From DASQDN01 sp035630195 (GTDB lineage: Bacteria > Acidobacteriota > Terriglobia > Bryobacterales > Bryobacteraceae): a stretch of 25,570 nucleotides of DNA. The translations under genes were made by a program, and so were the position numbers. How positions within the stretch are numbered: position 1 is the stretch's first letter; each line of letters opens with the position of its first letter. The notes under the pieces are model-generated. The model had not been told where the DNA came from, did not search any database, and saw only the letters and a program-made list of their open reading frames with translations. The DNA lies in assembly GCA_035630195.1 (NCBI GenBank), contig DASQLD010000409.1, forward strand, positions 1 through 25,570, read 5' to 3'. Positions 1-7,377 of the stretch are shown here, one piece after another.

Positions 1-1
1 A

Positions 2-580
2 GAGGAAGCGAACGGCGCTGAATTGTTTCGCGCGAATCTCGAAAGCGTGGCGGAGATCAACTTAATGTTCAGCGCGATTCGCGAGCGAGTCGGGCGACTT
101 GATGGGCTGGTGAATAACGCTGCCAGGTTCACGCGTTTCGATCCGCTGAAGATTACAGAGGCCGATTGGGATTTTATTCACTCGGTGAATCTGAAGGCGA
201 CGTTCTTCTGTTGTCAACAGGGCGCTTTAGTGATGCGAGATAACGGGGGTGGCCGGATCGTGAACATCAGTTCCTTGGGCGGCATCCGTCCGTGGGCCGA
301 GCATGCGCATTACTGCGCGTCGAAGGCAGGAGTGATTCACATGACGCGGGCGCTGGCGATTGCGCTCGCGCCGGATATTAGCGTCAATTCGGTGGCGCCT
401 GGGGTGATTCCTTTTGACGAGGTAAACGAGTCGCGTGTGACGTCGCTCGTAGCAAAGACTCCGGCTCGACGCGCGGGAACTGCTGATGAGATTGCGGACG
501 GTGTGGTGCACTTTCTGACGGCTACGAAGTTCGTGACCGGACAACTGCTCGCGGTGGATGGTGGGTTGAGCCAGGTTTAA
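2..580 (+). CDS. Short-chain dehydrogenase/reductase (SDR), 5' end cut by window
   Basis: This is the C-terminal three quarters of a classical SDR oxidoreductase, a cytoplasmic NAD(P)-dependent alcohol/ketone interconverting enzyme. The frame is open from base 2, before the first possible start (TTG at 23), and about 192 residues remain of a usual ~250. The N-terminal glycine-rich cofactor motif is therefore outside the window. Visible family signatures, counted from base 2, are the NNA motif (residues 38-40), the catalytic serine in NISS (about 90-91), the YxxxK pair (Tyr104, Lys108), the N-S-V-A-P-G motif after the active site, and a C-terminal TGQLLAVDGG stretch typical of the family. The substrate cannot be told from the sequence. 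It lies 7 bases before the DUF333 lipoprotein gene, so they may share a transcript. Family assignment is certain; the specific reaction is not. Confidence 0.9.
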   Translation, partial: EEANGAELFRANLESVAEINLMFSAIRERVGRLDGLVNNAARFTRFDPLKITEADWDFIHSVNLKATFFCCQQGALVMRDNGGGRIVNISSLGGIRPWAEHAHYCASKAGVIHMTRALAIALAPDISVNSVAPGVIPFDEVNESRVTSLVAKTPARRAGTADEIADGVVHFLTATKFVTGQLLAVDGGLSQV

Positions 581-587
581 GTTTGCG

Positions 588-1055
588 GTGCGATTCTCTG
601 CATCGGAGTCTCTTCGGAGGTGCCAGAGCGCTGCGAGGAGTATCGTGTATTGGAATCTCACAGTGCTCTGCTTAGTCGGCTTATTAGCAGCGTGCAGTGC
701 GAAAGCGCCTAGTGTCCAGCGGGCCAATCCGGCCTCGACGCATTGTATCCAGGAAGGCGGAAAGCATGTGGTCGAGCGCGGACCTGGTGGTGAGTTCGGG
801 GTCTGCCAATTTCCTGACAATCGGCTGTGCGAAGAATGGGCGCTGCTCCGTGGACAATGTCCGAAAGGTGGGGTCCACGTGGCGGGATATCTTACGGTTG
901 CTGCGCGATATTGCGCCATTACCGGGGGCCGCTACTCCGTGACCGGCCGCAGCGGAGCTGCTGACGAACAGGGAACCTGCACCTTCCCGAATGGTGGTAC
1001 GTGCGAGGCGGACGCCTATTATCGCGGAACATGCCACGCTCCGGCGGGCGAGTGA
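588..1055 (+). CDS. Lipoprotein with two DUF333 repeats
   Basis: A small exported lipoprotein with two copies of the DUF333 (hemolysin-like, Cys-rich) module. After a hydrophobic segment there is a lipobox LLAAC (Cys36). Repeat one (about residues 47-90) shows NPAS, two spaced cysteines, GVCQFPDNR and CEEWALLRGQC. Repeat two (about 105-150) shows a degenerate version with CAITGG, GTCTFPNGG, CEADAYYRGTC. Cysteines fall at matching places in both repeats, suggesting disulfides outside the cytoplasm. DUF333 has no established function. The GTG at 588 gives an N-region with several arginines but has little Shine-Dalgarno. GTG at 645 has AGGAG at 636-640 and would give a very short signal peptide lacking positive charge. 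I keep 588, but 645 is a serious alternative. It follows the SDR gene by 7 bases. Confidence 0.85.
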   Translation: MRFSASESLRRCQSAARSIVYWNLTVLCLVGLLAACSAKAPSVQRANPASTHCIQEGGKHVVERGPGGEFGVCQFPDNRLCEEWALLRGQCPKGGVHVAGYLTVAARYCAITGGRYSVTGRSGAADEQGTCTFPNGGTCEADAYYRGTCHAPAGE

Positions 1056-1086
1056 ATCGTCTTTTGCGCTAGACTCCTAAGTAACG

Positions 1087-2793
1087 ATGCGCGTAATGTT
1101 TAGGCGCCTGCTCTGGCTTGTGCCTGCGTTCCTGGTTATGCCGGCAACGCCGCAGTCGCGCGTCGATCCCAAGGCGCTCTCGATCTTTCCATTTACGGGC
1201 CAAGGTGGCACAACGTTTACAGCCACGTTACGCGCGACGGGATTAGGGGGAGCTGCCAAGGCTTTGGCGGCTGACGCTCCTCTGAAGATTAGTGTCGACC
1301 GTATCGAGGCTGATTCTTCTGGACGTTCGAAGACGCCCGTGGACCTTGTGACTCTGCAGGTGGAAGTTGCTGCCGACGCGAAGCCGGGCCGATATCCGAT
1401 TCGATTAGTCGGGCGCAATGGGGTCTCAAACGCTCTGCCGATCTATGTGGTGGAGAATTCGGTTATCACCGAGCCGACAGGGACGCACGATACACGAGAG
1501 TCTGCGATTACGGTACCGGCAGCTCCCGCGGTTTTCGCTGGACGGCTGGGACAACGTGGTGAGGCGGATCATTATGCGTTTGTTGCGCAAGCCGGCCAAA
1601 GCTTGACGTTTGAGGTGATATCCGGCCTGCCGCACACTTTAGCCGGCGGTTCAGCGGCTACTATCGCGAACTTCGATCCTTCTTTGACGATCTTCGACTC
1701 TGAAGGAAGCTGGTTCGATCCAAAGCGTTTGAAGCGCATTGCATATAACGATGATCCCGTGATGGCGTTCGGCAGATCTTCCGACGCTTATCTGACGCAT
1801 CGCTTCGATAAAGCCGGGACTTATCTTTTGCGAGTGGAGGCGTTTGCGGGGCAAGGCGGACCGGACTATAGCTATCAACTGAAGATCACACCCGGTAACG
1901 CGCCTCAAAAGACCGACGCTAAGCCGGACGGCTGGTCGGAGCGGTCATGGACGAGGCGCCTCGATAGCGATCGCTTGAATCAGTTGTCTGCGCGCGCAGG
2001 GAAACCGCTGGACCAGAAGTCTATTGAAACGTATCGTGCGGGCGCTGAACCGGCAGTGTTCAAACTGCCGGGTACTTTGCAGGGTACATTGACGGAGCCC
2101 GGAGAGACTCATCGCGCGCGGTTCCACGTGGACGCGCCAGCCGACATTGCGATTGAAGTGGAAGCGCCGGCAGCGGCGCCGCCGTTCTTCAATCCTGTGG
2201 TTCGGTTGGTGAACGAGTCGGGTGAAGAGGTGGCAACGAATGTCTTCGCTGCTCTTGGCGCTTGCAGTGGAGCGTTGTCGAAATCAATGCAAGCCAAGAC
2301 CATCGTGCCGTTGCGGGACACGGGCGACTACACGCTGGAGATTCGCGATGCAACCTCAGACTTGGGCGGACCGGAATTTCAGTATCGCGTGCAGGTGCGG
2401 CCGCAGATCGCGCACATCGGTCAAGTTACCATTAGCAGCGATGTTGTGAATCTTGCTCCAGGCGAGGCGAAAACGATACGAGTGATGTTCGATCGCGAAG
2501 AAGGATATCAGGGAGCTGTCGCAGTGGTTGCCGAATCGTTGCCGCCGGGTGTATCGGCCGCTGTCGGCGCCGACTTTGAGCCCGATAAGGATCCTCCTGC
2601 CGCTACGGGAAAGCGCGAACGCTACACGCCGCGGACGGAACGCGCAGTGGTTGTTGTTTCTGCGAGCGCCGATGCGCCCGTCTCTGTTGAACCGCAGAAG
2701 ATGGGCCTTGTTGTTCGTCCGTTGATGGACGGTAAGCTCGGGGAGCCTCTTTCCAAAAAATCTCTACTTGTGATGGTGATACAAAAGCCGTGA
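1087..2793 (+). CDS. Secreted protein with two PPC (pre-peptidase C-terminal) domains
   Basis: A 568-residue exported protein of beta-sandwich domains with no catalytic motif that I recognise. Residues 1-23 form a Sec signal peptide (arginines followed by LLWLVPAFLVMPA). Residues about 25-125 look like an Ig/IPT-type domain. Residues 150-267 match a PPC domain (AGRLGQRGEADHYAF, then FDPSLTIFDSEG, later GTYLLRVEAF). A second PPC-like module occupies about 328-436 (GTLTEPGETHRARF, then GDYTLEIRD). Residues about 445-545 are another Ig-like segment. PPC domains usually accompany secreted enzymes and, in planctomycetes and acidobacteria, DUF1549/DUF1553 loci. Its stop overlaps the next start by 4 bases (GTGA), so translation is likely coupled. 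A start at codon 4 (1096) is possible; neither has a clear ribosome binding site. Probably a binding or scaffold partner; that role is inference. Confidence 0.85.
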   Translation: MRVMFRRLLWLVPAFLVMPATPQSRVDPKALSIFPFTGQGGTTFTATLRATGLGGAAKALAADAPLKISVDRIEADSSGRSKTPVDLVTLQVEVAADAKPGRYPIRLVGRNGVSNALPIYVVENSVITEPTGTHDTRESAITVPAAPAVFAGRLGQRGEADHYAFVAQAGQSLTFEVISGLPHTLAGGSAATIANFDPSLTIFDSEGSWFDPKRLKRIAYNDDPVMAFGRSSDAYLTHRFDKAGTYLLRVEAFAGQGGPDYSYQLKITPGNAPQKTDAKPDGWSERSWTRRLDSDRLNQLSARAGKPLDQKSIETYRAGAEPAVFKLPGTLQGTLTEPGETHRARFHVDAPADIAIEVEAPAAAPPFFNPVVRLVNESGEEVATNVFAALGACSGALSKSMQAKTIVPLRDTGDYTLEIRDATSDLGGPEFQYRVQVRPQIAHIGQVTISSDVVNLAPGEAKTIRVMFDREEGYQGAVAVVAESLPPGVSAAVGADFEPDKDPPAATGKRERYTPRTERAVVVVSASADAPVSVEPQKMGLVVRPLMDGKLGEPLSKKSLLVMVIQKP

Positions 2794-5285
2794 GATTTGT
2801 TTTAGCGTCAATGATGGTCGCAGGGTTGGCTTGGCCGCAAGCCGGGGTGGTGTCACTGCAGGTTGTGCCGGCGCAGGCGCGGCTGCGAGGAGCTGAGGCG
2901 TCGCAGCAGTTTCTTGCTATAGCGAAATACTCGGACGGTCAAGAGCGCGATGTCACTGCGAAGGTGGAATGGAGTCTGTCCGATCCCACTCTGGCGACTG
3001 TGTCTTTAGGACGTGTAGCGCCCTCCGCCGATGGATCGCTGACTTTGACGGCGGCGCTTTCCGGTCGTAAGGCCCAAACCTCCGTACGCATTGAGCAGGC
3101 CCGGATGGTTCGACCGGTTACGTTTACCCGGGAAATCTCGAGCGTTCTGACGAAACTGGGCTGCAACGGCGCTGCTTGCCATGGCGGTGTGAAGGGGCAG
3201 GGCGGGCTGAAGCTGTCAGCGAGCGCGCTGTACCCGGCCGAGGACTATGAGTGGCTGATGAAGGGCGGCGCTTATCAAGTTCTAACCGCCGAAGTGAAGG
3301 GTGAGCGAATTCCACGCGTCGATCTTGCGAATCCGGAGAAAAGTCTGCTGCTGCTGAAGCCCACTATGGCTGTGGCTCACGGGGGCGGCAAGCGACTCGA
3401 TCCCAGTTCGAATGATTACACGACGATTGTGAATTGGATTCGCAAGGGCGCGCCGTTTGCCTCCGATGAGAATGCAGTGACGCCAAAGCTTACGCGCCTC
3501 GAGTTGTACCCGCCGATGGCCATCCTGCCGGTGGATGGCGAGCATCGGGTGCTGGTGACGGCGCATTTCAGCAACGGGCAAACCGAAGACTACACGCATC
3601 AGGCGCTTTATGTTTCGAACAATTCAGACGTCGCTTCGGTAGGATCCGGCGGTGTCATCCGCGCGAAACGTCGCGGGGAAACATCGATCCTTGTACGAGC
3701 CGGTGGGCAGGTAGCGAGTGTGGGGGCCGGCGTGATCGGACCGCCAGTCGCGGATTATCCGAAGATCAGCAGGTTCAACTTTATCGACGAACACATATTT
3801 GCGAAACTGCGCAAGTTCGAGATTGTTCCATCCGAGCTCACTTCCGATTCGGAGTTCTTACGTCGTGTTTGCCTCGATCTAACCGGAACCTTGCCGCCAC
3901 CGGCGCGTGTCCGCGAATTTGCCGCGAGCAACGATCCTCGCAAGCGCGAGAAGGTAATCGATGCGCTGATTGCATCGCCCGAGTTTGTCGATTATTGGAC
4001 CTTCCGCTTCGCCGACATTTTCCGGGTGTCGATTTTTTCTAATGGCCTGTCATCGAAGTTCAGCCAGCAGTATTGGGAGTGGATCCGGTCGAATATTGAA
4101 CGCAATCGGCCTTATGACGAGATTGCGAGAGAGCGCATTTCGGCGCAGGGTTACGGCGCGGCAACATCTCATTTTCTGCCCTACGCGCAGATTGGAGCGC
4201 CTGCGGACGTTATGGCGGAAGAAGTCCGCGTCTTTATGGGCCGGAGACTCGATTGTGCGCAATGCCACAACCATCCGTACGAGAACTGGAGCCAGGATCA
4301 GTTTTGGGGCATGGCCGCTTTCTTTTCCCGTCTGTTCAAATTGGGACCGGTGGTTGTGGATCATCCGACGAACATGGACTTGAGCTCGAAGGATGTGGGC
4401 GGGAAGATCGAATTGCTGCATCCTCGCACGAAAGTTCCGGTAAAACCTGCGCTTCTCGACAACTCGCCGCTTTCGATTTCGCCGGAAGGAAATCCGCGTA
4501 AGGAGCTTGCTCGCTGGTTAACTTCGAACCCGTACTTTGCCGAAGCGGCGGTGAATCGGGTGTGGGGTCATTTTTTTGCGCGCGGGATTGTCGATCCGGT
4601 CGATGATTTTCGTTCGACGAACCCGCCAACGCATCCCGAACTGCTGGCAGCGCTGGCTAACGATTTTCGCGCTCATCGATTCGATCTTCGCCACTTGATG
4701 AAGACGATTGCTTCCTCCCGCACGTATCAGTTGTCGCATCGGCCAAATGCGACGAATCGAGATGACGTGACGAACTACTCACGCGCGCTTTCCCGGGGGC
4801 TCGATGCGGAAGTGCTGCTGGATGCGGTCGTGGATGTAACCGGGGTTCCGGAGACCTTTTCAACGGCGATTACTGATAGTTCGACGGTAGGACAAGCTCC
4901 TGCGGGGACTCGGGCACTGCAACTACGCGATCCGGATACTTTCTTCTCGCGGTTCCTCGAGCTCTATGGCCGCGCCAATCGCGGCGCAATTCCTGAGCGG
5001 AACAACAAGCCTAATCTTGGCCAAGCGTTGCATGTATTGGCGGGAGCAACTTACGTGGATCGTCTGAGCCTGCCGAATAGCCGGTTGGCGAAGCTGCTCA
5101 AAACCGGCGCTGATGACGAGAAGATTTTCGAAGAGTTTTATCTGGCCGCACTGGGCCGGCTGCCTAATGGCGACGAAGTTCGAGAACTAAAAGAGATTCT
5201 TGCACAACGCGGCGATCGCGAAGCGGGACTTCGAGAATTTGTCTGGGCCTTGATCAGCTCGCGCGAATTCGCGGAGAATCATTAA
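2790..5285 (+). CDS. Big2 / DUF1549 / DUF1553 (PSD1-type) exported cytochrome-like protein
   Basis: An 831-residue exported protein of the planctomycete cytochrome group. Order: signal peptide (1-17), Big2-like domain (about 20-105), a heme-type segment with C125-x4-C130-H131 (GCNGAACHGG), a second Big2-like domain (about 235-312), DUF1549 (about 330-515) and DUF1553 (about 565-815). DUF1549 carries a second, regular CxxCH at 489-493 (CAQCHNHP). The DUF1553 part is recognised by PRKELARWLTSNPYFAEAAVNRVWGHF-like order and THPELLAAL. The CX4CH form is usual for the GCNxGxCHG variant of this family, so it need not be a mutation. The GTG start overlaps the preceding stop. Next comes a DUF1501 gene 6 bases downstream, the usual partner. 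No enzymatic activity is established for the family; electron transfer linked to extracytoplasmic degradation is only a hypothesis. Confidence 0.92.
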   Translation: MRFVLASMMVAGLAWPQAGVVSLQVVPAQARLRGAEASQQFLAIAKYSDGQERDVTAKVEWSLSDPTLATVSLGRVAPSADGSLTLTAALSGRKAQTSVRIEQARMVRPVTFTREISSVLTKLGCNGAACHGGVKGQGGLKLSASALYPAEDYEWLMKGGAYQVLTAEVKGERIPRVDLANPEKSLLLLKPTMAVAHGGGKRLDPSSNDYTTIVNWIRKGAPFASDENAVTPKLTRLELYPPMAILPVDGEHRVLVTAHFSNGQTEDYTHQALYVSNNSDVASVGSGGVIRAKRRGETSILVRAGGQVASVGAGVIGPPVADYPKISRFNFIDEHIFAKLRKFEIVPSELTSDSEFLRRVCLDLTGTLPPPARVREFAASNDPRKREKVIDALIASPEFVDYWTFRFADIFRVSIFSNGLSSKFSQQYWEWIRSNIERNRPYDEIARERISAQGYGAATSHFLPYAQIGAPADVMAEEVRVFMGRRLDCAQCHNHPYENWSQDQFWGMAAFFSRLFKLGPVVVDHPTNMDLSSKDVGGKIELLHPRTKVPVKPALLDNSPLSISPEGNPRKELARWLTSNPYFAEAAVNRVWGHFFARGIVDPVDDFRSTNPPTHPELLAALANDFRAHRFDLRHLMKTIASSRTYQLSHRPNATNRDDVTNYSRALSRGLDAEVLLDAVVDVTGVPETFSTAITDSSTVGQAPAGTRALQLRDPDTFFSRFLELYGRANRGAIPERNNKPNLGQALHVLAGATYVDRLSLPNSRLAKLLKTGADDEKIFEEFYLAALGRLPNGDEVRELKEILAQRGDREAGLREFVWALISSREFAENH

Positions 5286-5290
5286 GGAGG
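5284..5290 (+). promoter_or_regulatory. Strong ribosome binding site of first DUF1501 gene
   Basis: AAGGAGG overlaps the stop of the DUF1553 gene. It is only 1 base before the ATG at 5292 but 4 bases before the in-frame GTG at 5295, so the GTG may be the true start. The choice changes the protein by one residue. Confidence 0.6.
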
Positions 5291-5291
5291 C

Positions 5292-6608
5292 ATGGTGGCA
5301 CAACATCCGACATCTCGAAGAAGCTTCCTAAGCGCCGGATCGCTCGGCTTCCTTGGGTTGACGTTGAGCGAGTACTTGTCGGCGGCATCAGCGTCTTCGA
5401 GCAAGGCGCCTGTCGCGGGCAAGGCCAATTCAGTGATTCTCTTCTGGCTGGAGGGCGGTCCCAGCCATATCGACACTTGGGATCCGAAGAAGAATAGTAA
5501 CTTCAAGCCGATCTCGACCAACGTTGCCGGAATTCAAGTTTCCGAGCTGTTGCCGAAGATGGCAAAGAAGATGGACAAGTTTGCGCTGGTCCGGTCAATG
5601 CACACGCGAGGAACCGATCATCCGCAGGCGACACACTATGCCATCACAGGGCATGAGGTCAATCCGGCGATGCAGTTTCCCAGCGTCGGATCAATCATTA
5701 CGAAGGAGCTGGGGCCGCGCAACGCAGTCCCTGCGCATGTGCTGGTGCCCAAGTGGGATCGGAGCCGCCAGTATGAAGAGTACTTCCGGGCGTCGTTCCT
5801 CGGTGGCGAATTCGATCCGATGTGCATTCCGGACCCGAGCCGGCCGGGTTTCGAAGTCACCGATCTGAGTCTTCCCAAGTCGGTGTCGCAAGCAGCTATC
5901 GACGGCCGATCGGCGTTTTTAAAAGCGGTGGACCGGCAGTATCGCTCTCTGAACGAGACTGCAGAGCATACCAACATGGACGCGTTCACTTCTCAGGCGT
6001 TGAAGATGATTCTCACGCCGGAAGTCCGCGACGCGTTCGATCTCTCAAAAGAGTCCGAGAAGCTTAAAGAGCGCTATGGCAAGGACTCAGTGGGACAGTC
6101 GCTTCTGTTAGCTCGGCGGCTGGTAGAGGCAGGAAGCCGCTTCGTGACGGCTGCGGGGTATCACAGCACCTCCTGGGATACGCATAGCGACAACGATAAG
6201 GGCCATCGCGACCGTCTGGCTCCTACGCTCGATCGCAGCTTGACGGCACTGATCGAGGATCTGGGCGAGAGAGGTCTTCTTGATACGACGCTCGTGATAG
6301 CAATGGGGGAGTTCGGACGGACACCGATTATCAATCCTGCGCTTGGTCGCGATCACTGGCCGAACTGCTGGTCGCTGGCGATGGCGGGGGCGGGGATTAA
6401 GACGGGCCAAGTGGTTGGCGCGAGCGATGAACGCGGCTATAACGTCACGGAGCGCGTGGTGACGATGGGCGACTTGTACGCGACTATCTACAAGGCTCTT
6501 GGGATCGACTGGACGAAGGAGATCATGAGTCCCATCGGCAGACCGATCAAGATCGCGAACTCTCTCGACGACCGCACGGGTGAGCCGGTGAAGGAACTGC
6601 TAGCGTAG
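5292..6608 (+). CDS. DUF1501 protein, Tat-exported (alkaline phosphatase-like fold), copy 1
   Basis: A 438-residue DUF1501 protein, a family related to sulfatases and alkaline phosphatases. A twin-arginine signal lies at residues 8-33 (TSRRSFLSAGSLGFLGL), so it is folded and loaded with metal before export. Family landmarks: FWLEGGPSHIDTWDPK (about 51-66) with acidic residues suited to metal binding, LPKMAKKMDKFALVRSM (87-103), the SWDTHSDN stretch (294-301), MGEFGRTP (338-345) and GRDHWPNCW (352-360). These Asp/His clusters match the metal-site positions of the superfamily by family knowledge, but the activity of DUF1501 is not established. It directly follows the Big2/DUF1549/DUF1553 gene, the standard pairing, and precedes the small Tat-like protein by 36 bases. 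Paralogous to the gene at 9722. Confidence 0.92.
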   Translation: MVAQHPTSRRSFLSAGSLGFLGLTLSEYLSAASASSSKAPVAGKANSVILFWLEGGPSHIDTWDPKKNSNFKPISTNVAGIQVSELLPKMAKKMDKFALVRSMHTRGTDHPQATHYAITGHEVNPAMQFPSVGSIITKELGPRNAVPAHVLVPKWDRSRQYEEYFRASFLGGEFDPMCIPDPSRPGFEVTDLSLPKSVSQAAIDGRSAFLKAVDRQYRSLNETAEHTNMDAFTSQALKMILTPEVRDAFDLSKESEKLKERYGKDSVGQSLLLARRLVEAGSRFVTAAGYHSTSWDTHSDNDKGHRDRLAPTLDRSLTALIEDLGERGLLDTTLVIAMGEFGRTPIINPALGRDHWPNCWSLAMAGAGIKTGQVVGASDERGYNVTERVVTMGDLYATIYKALGIDWTKEIMSPIGRPIKIANSLDDRTGEPVKELLA

Positions 6609-6644
6609 CGGAAACCTGGCGACAACGCGCTACGTCTGGGGGCA

Positions 6645-7226
6645 GTGTCACCGCTGTCGCGCAGGCTGTTCCTGGCATCCATTGCTGCGAGCCTGTTCGG
6701 GCTTGCGCGGAATCGAGTATCGCGCTCCTATCCCAATTGGACAACTGATGATGTGGATCGAGTGCTGACGGACTCGCCATGGGCGAAGCCGACGACGGTA
6801 GCTGTTCCGGAACTGCGCGGGGAGATCTATCTGACGATACGGTGGGCTACCGCGCTACCGGTGCGACAGGCGTTTGCTATACAGCAGTCGAAGGCACCGG
6901 AAACGATCGAGATTGCCGAACCGGAGTACGTGATCGAGATCGCGGGCTTTCCGACGACGCTGATTCGGAAGGGAACAAGTCGCTTTAAAGCCGAGTTGAC
7001 CGAGAGCGCGCGATTGACCGTGCCCGGCAGACGCAGCTCGAAGCCGGTATCGGCGTATGTTCCAGAACATGGAATGCATCTGATGGCCACCCTGCGCTTT
7101 CCGAAGTTCGAAGGTCTTGACGCGAAGGAAGGCGACGTTACGCTCCATGCGGCGTCGGGATCACTCAAGGTCGATCAACGATTTAAGTTGAAGGACATGA
7201 TCTACGACGGACGTTTAGAACTTTGA
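6645..7226 (+). CDS. Small exported protein of unknown family (WTTDDVDRVLTDSPWAK motif)
   Basis: A 193-residue protein that I cannot place in a named family. The N-terminus has SRRLFLASIAASLFGLA (residues 5-21), a Tat-like or Sec signal. The mature part begins with a distinctive YPNWTTDDVDRVLTDSPWAK segment (about 29-48), similar in my memory to uncharacterised acidobacterial secreted proteins. It is followed by mostly beta-rich sequence, with LRGEIYLTIRWATALPVRQA (57-76), and near the end an ETxxF-like beta region without cysteines. No catalytic motif is visible. GTG is the start; GGGGGC just upstream is a modest ribosome binding site. It sits between the two DUF1553/DUF1501 pairs on the same strand, which suggests a shared role, but this is inference from position only. 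Confidence 0.75.
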   Translation: MSPLSRRLFLASIAASLFGLARNRVSRSYPNWTTDDVDRVLTDSPWAKPTTVAVPELRGEIYLTIRWATALPVRQAFAIQQSKAPETIEIAEPEYVIEIAGFPTTLIRKGTSRFKAELTESARLTVPGRRSSKPVSAYVPEHGMHLMATLRFPKFEGLDAKEGDVTLHAASGSLKVDQRFKLKDMIYDGRLEL

Positions 7227-7253
7227 CCGGACCCGCTTCGAAAGGTGTGCATG

Positions 7254-7276
7254 CGAGAACGGATTCGTTGTTCTCG
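7254..7276 (+). promoter_or_regulatory. Inverted repeat between the two DUF1553/DUF1501 pairs
   Basis: CGAGAAC (7254-7260) and GTTCTCG (7270-7276) form a perfect 7-bp stem around a 9-base loop. It lies 28 bases after the small Tat-like gene and about 75 bases before a TATAAT. No T-run follows, so an operator or a weak terminator are both possible. A 7-bp repeat in a gap of this size can also occur by chance. Confidence 0.25.
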
Positions 7277-7349
7277 TTGAATCCAGAGTGGTTCTGTCGC
7301 ATATCCATGCGGCAAGTTTTTGTGGAGGCGTATGGTGGGCGCACTTACG

Positions 7350-7355
7350 TATAAT
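7350..7355 (+). promoter_or_regulatory. Perfect TATAAT (-10-like) before PSCyt1 gene
   Basis: TATAAT lies 22 bases before the ATG at 7378. I see no good -35 at 16-18 bases upstream (the bases there read about GGCGTA) and no extended TG. It would give a short leader of roughly 15 bases and split the locus into two transcription units. Weak on its own. Confidence 0.3.
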
Positions 7356-7377
7356 CTGTCTAGCAGTTCAGGTTGAG

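Noticed and set aside
227..919. Long minus-strand reading frame opposite the SDR and DUF333 genes
   Set aside because: It lies opposite two clear genes, is rich in Arg/His/Ser typical of antisense readings and has no recognisable domain.
3163..3183. CX4CH in the first DUF1553 protein read as a damaged heme motif
   Set aside because: The GCNxGxCHG form is a recurring variant in this protein family, so damage need not be assumed.
7288..7377. Upstream extension of the PSCyt1 protein from GTG 7288
   Set aside because: The extra 30 residues precede a complete signal peptide that begins at 7378 and would bury it.
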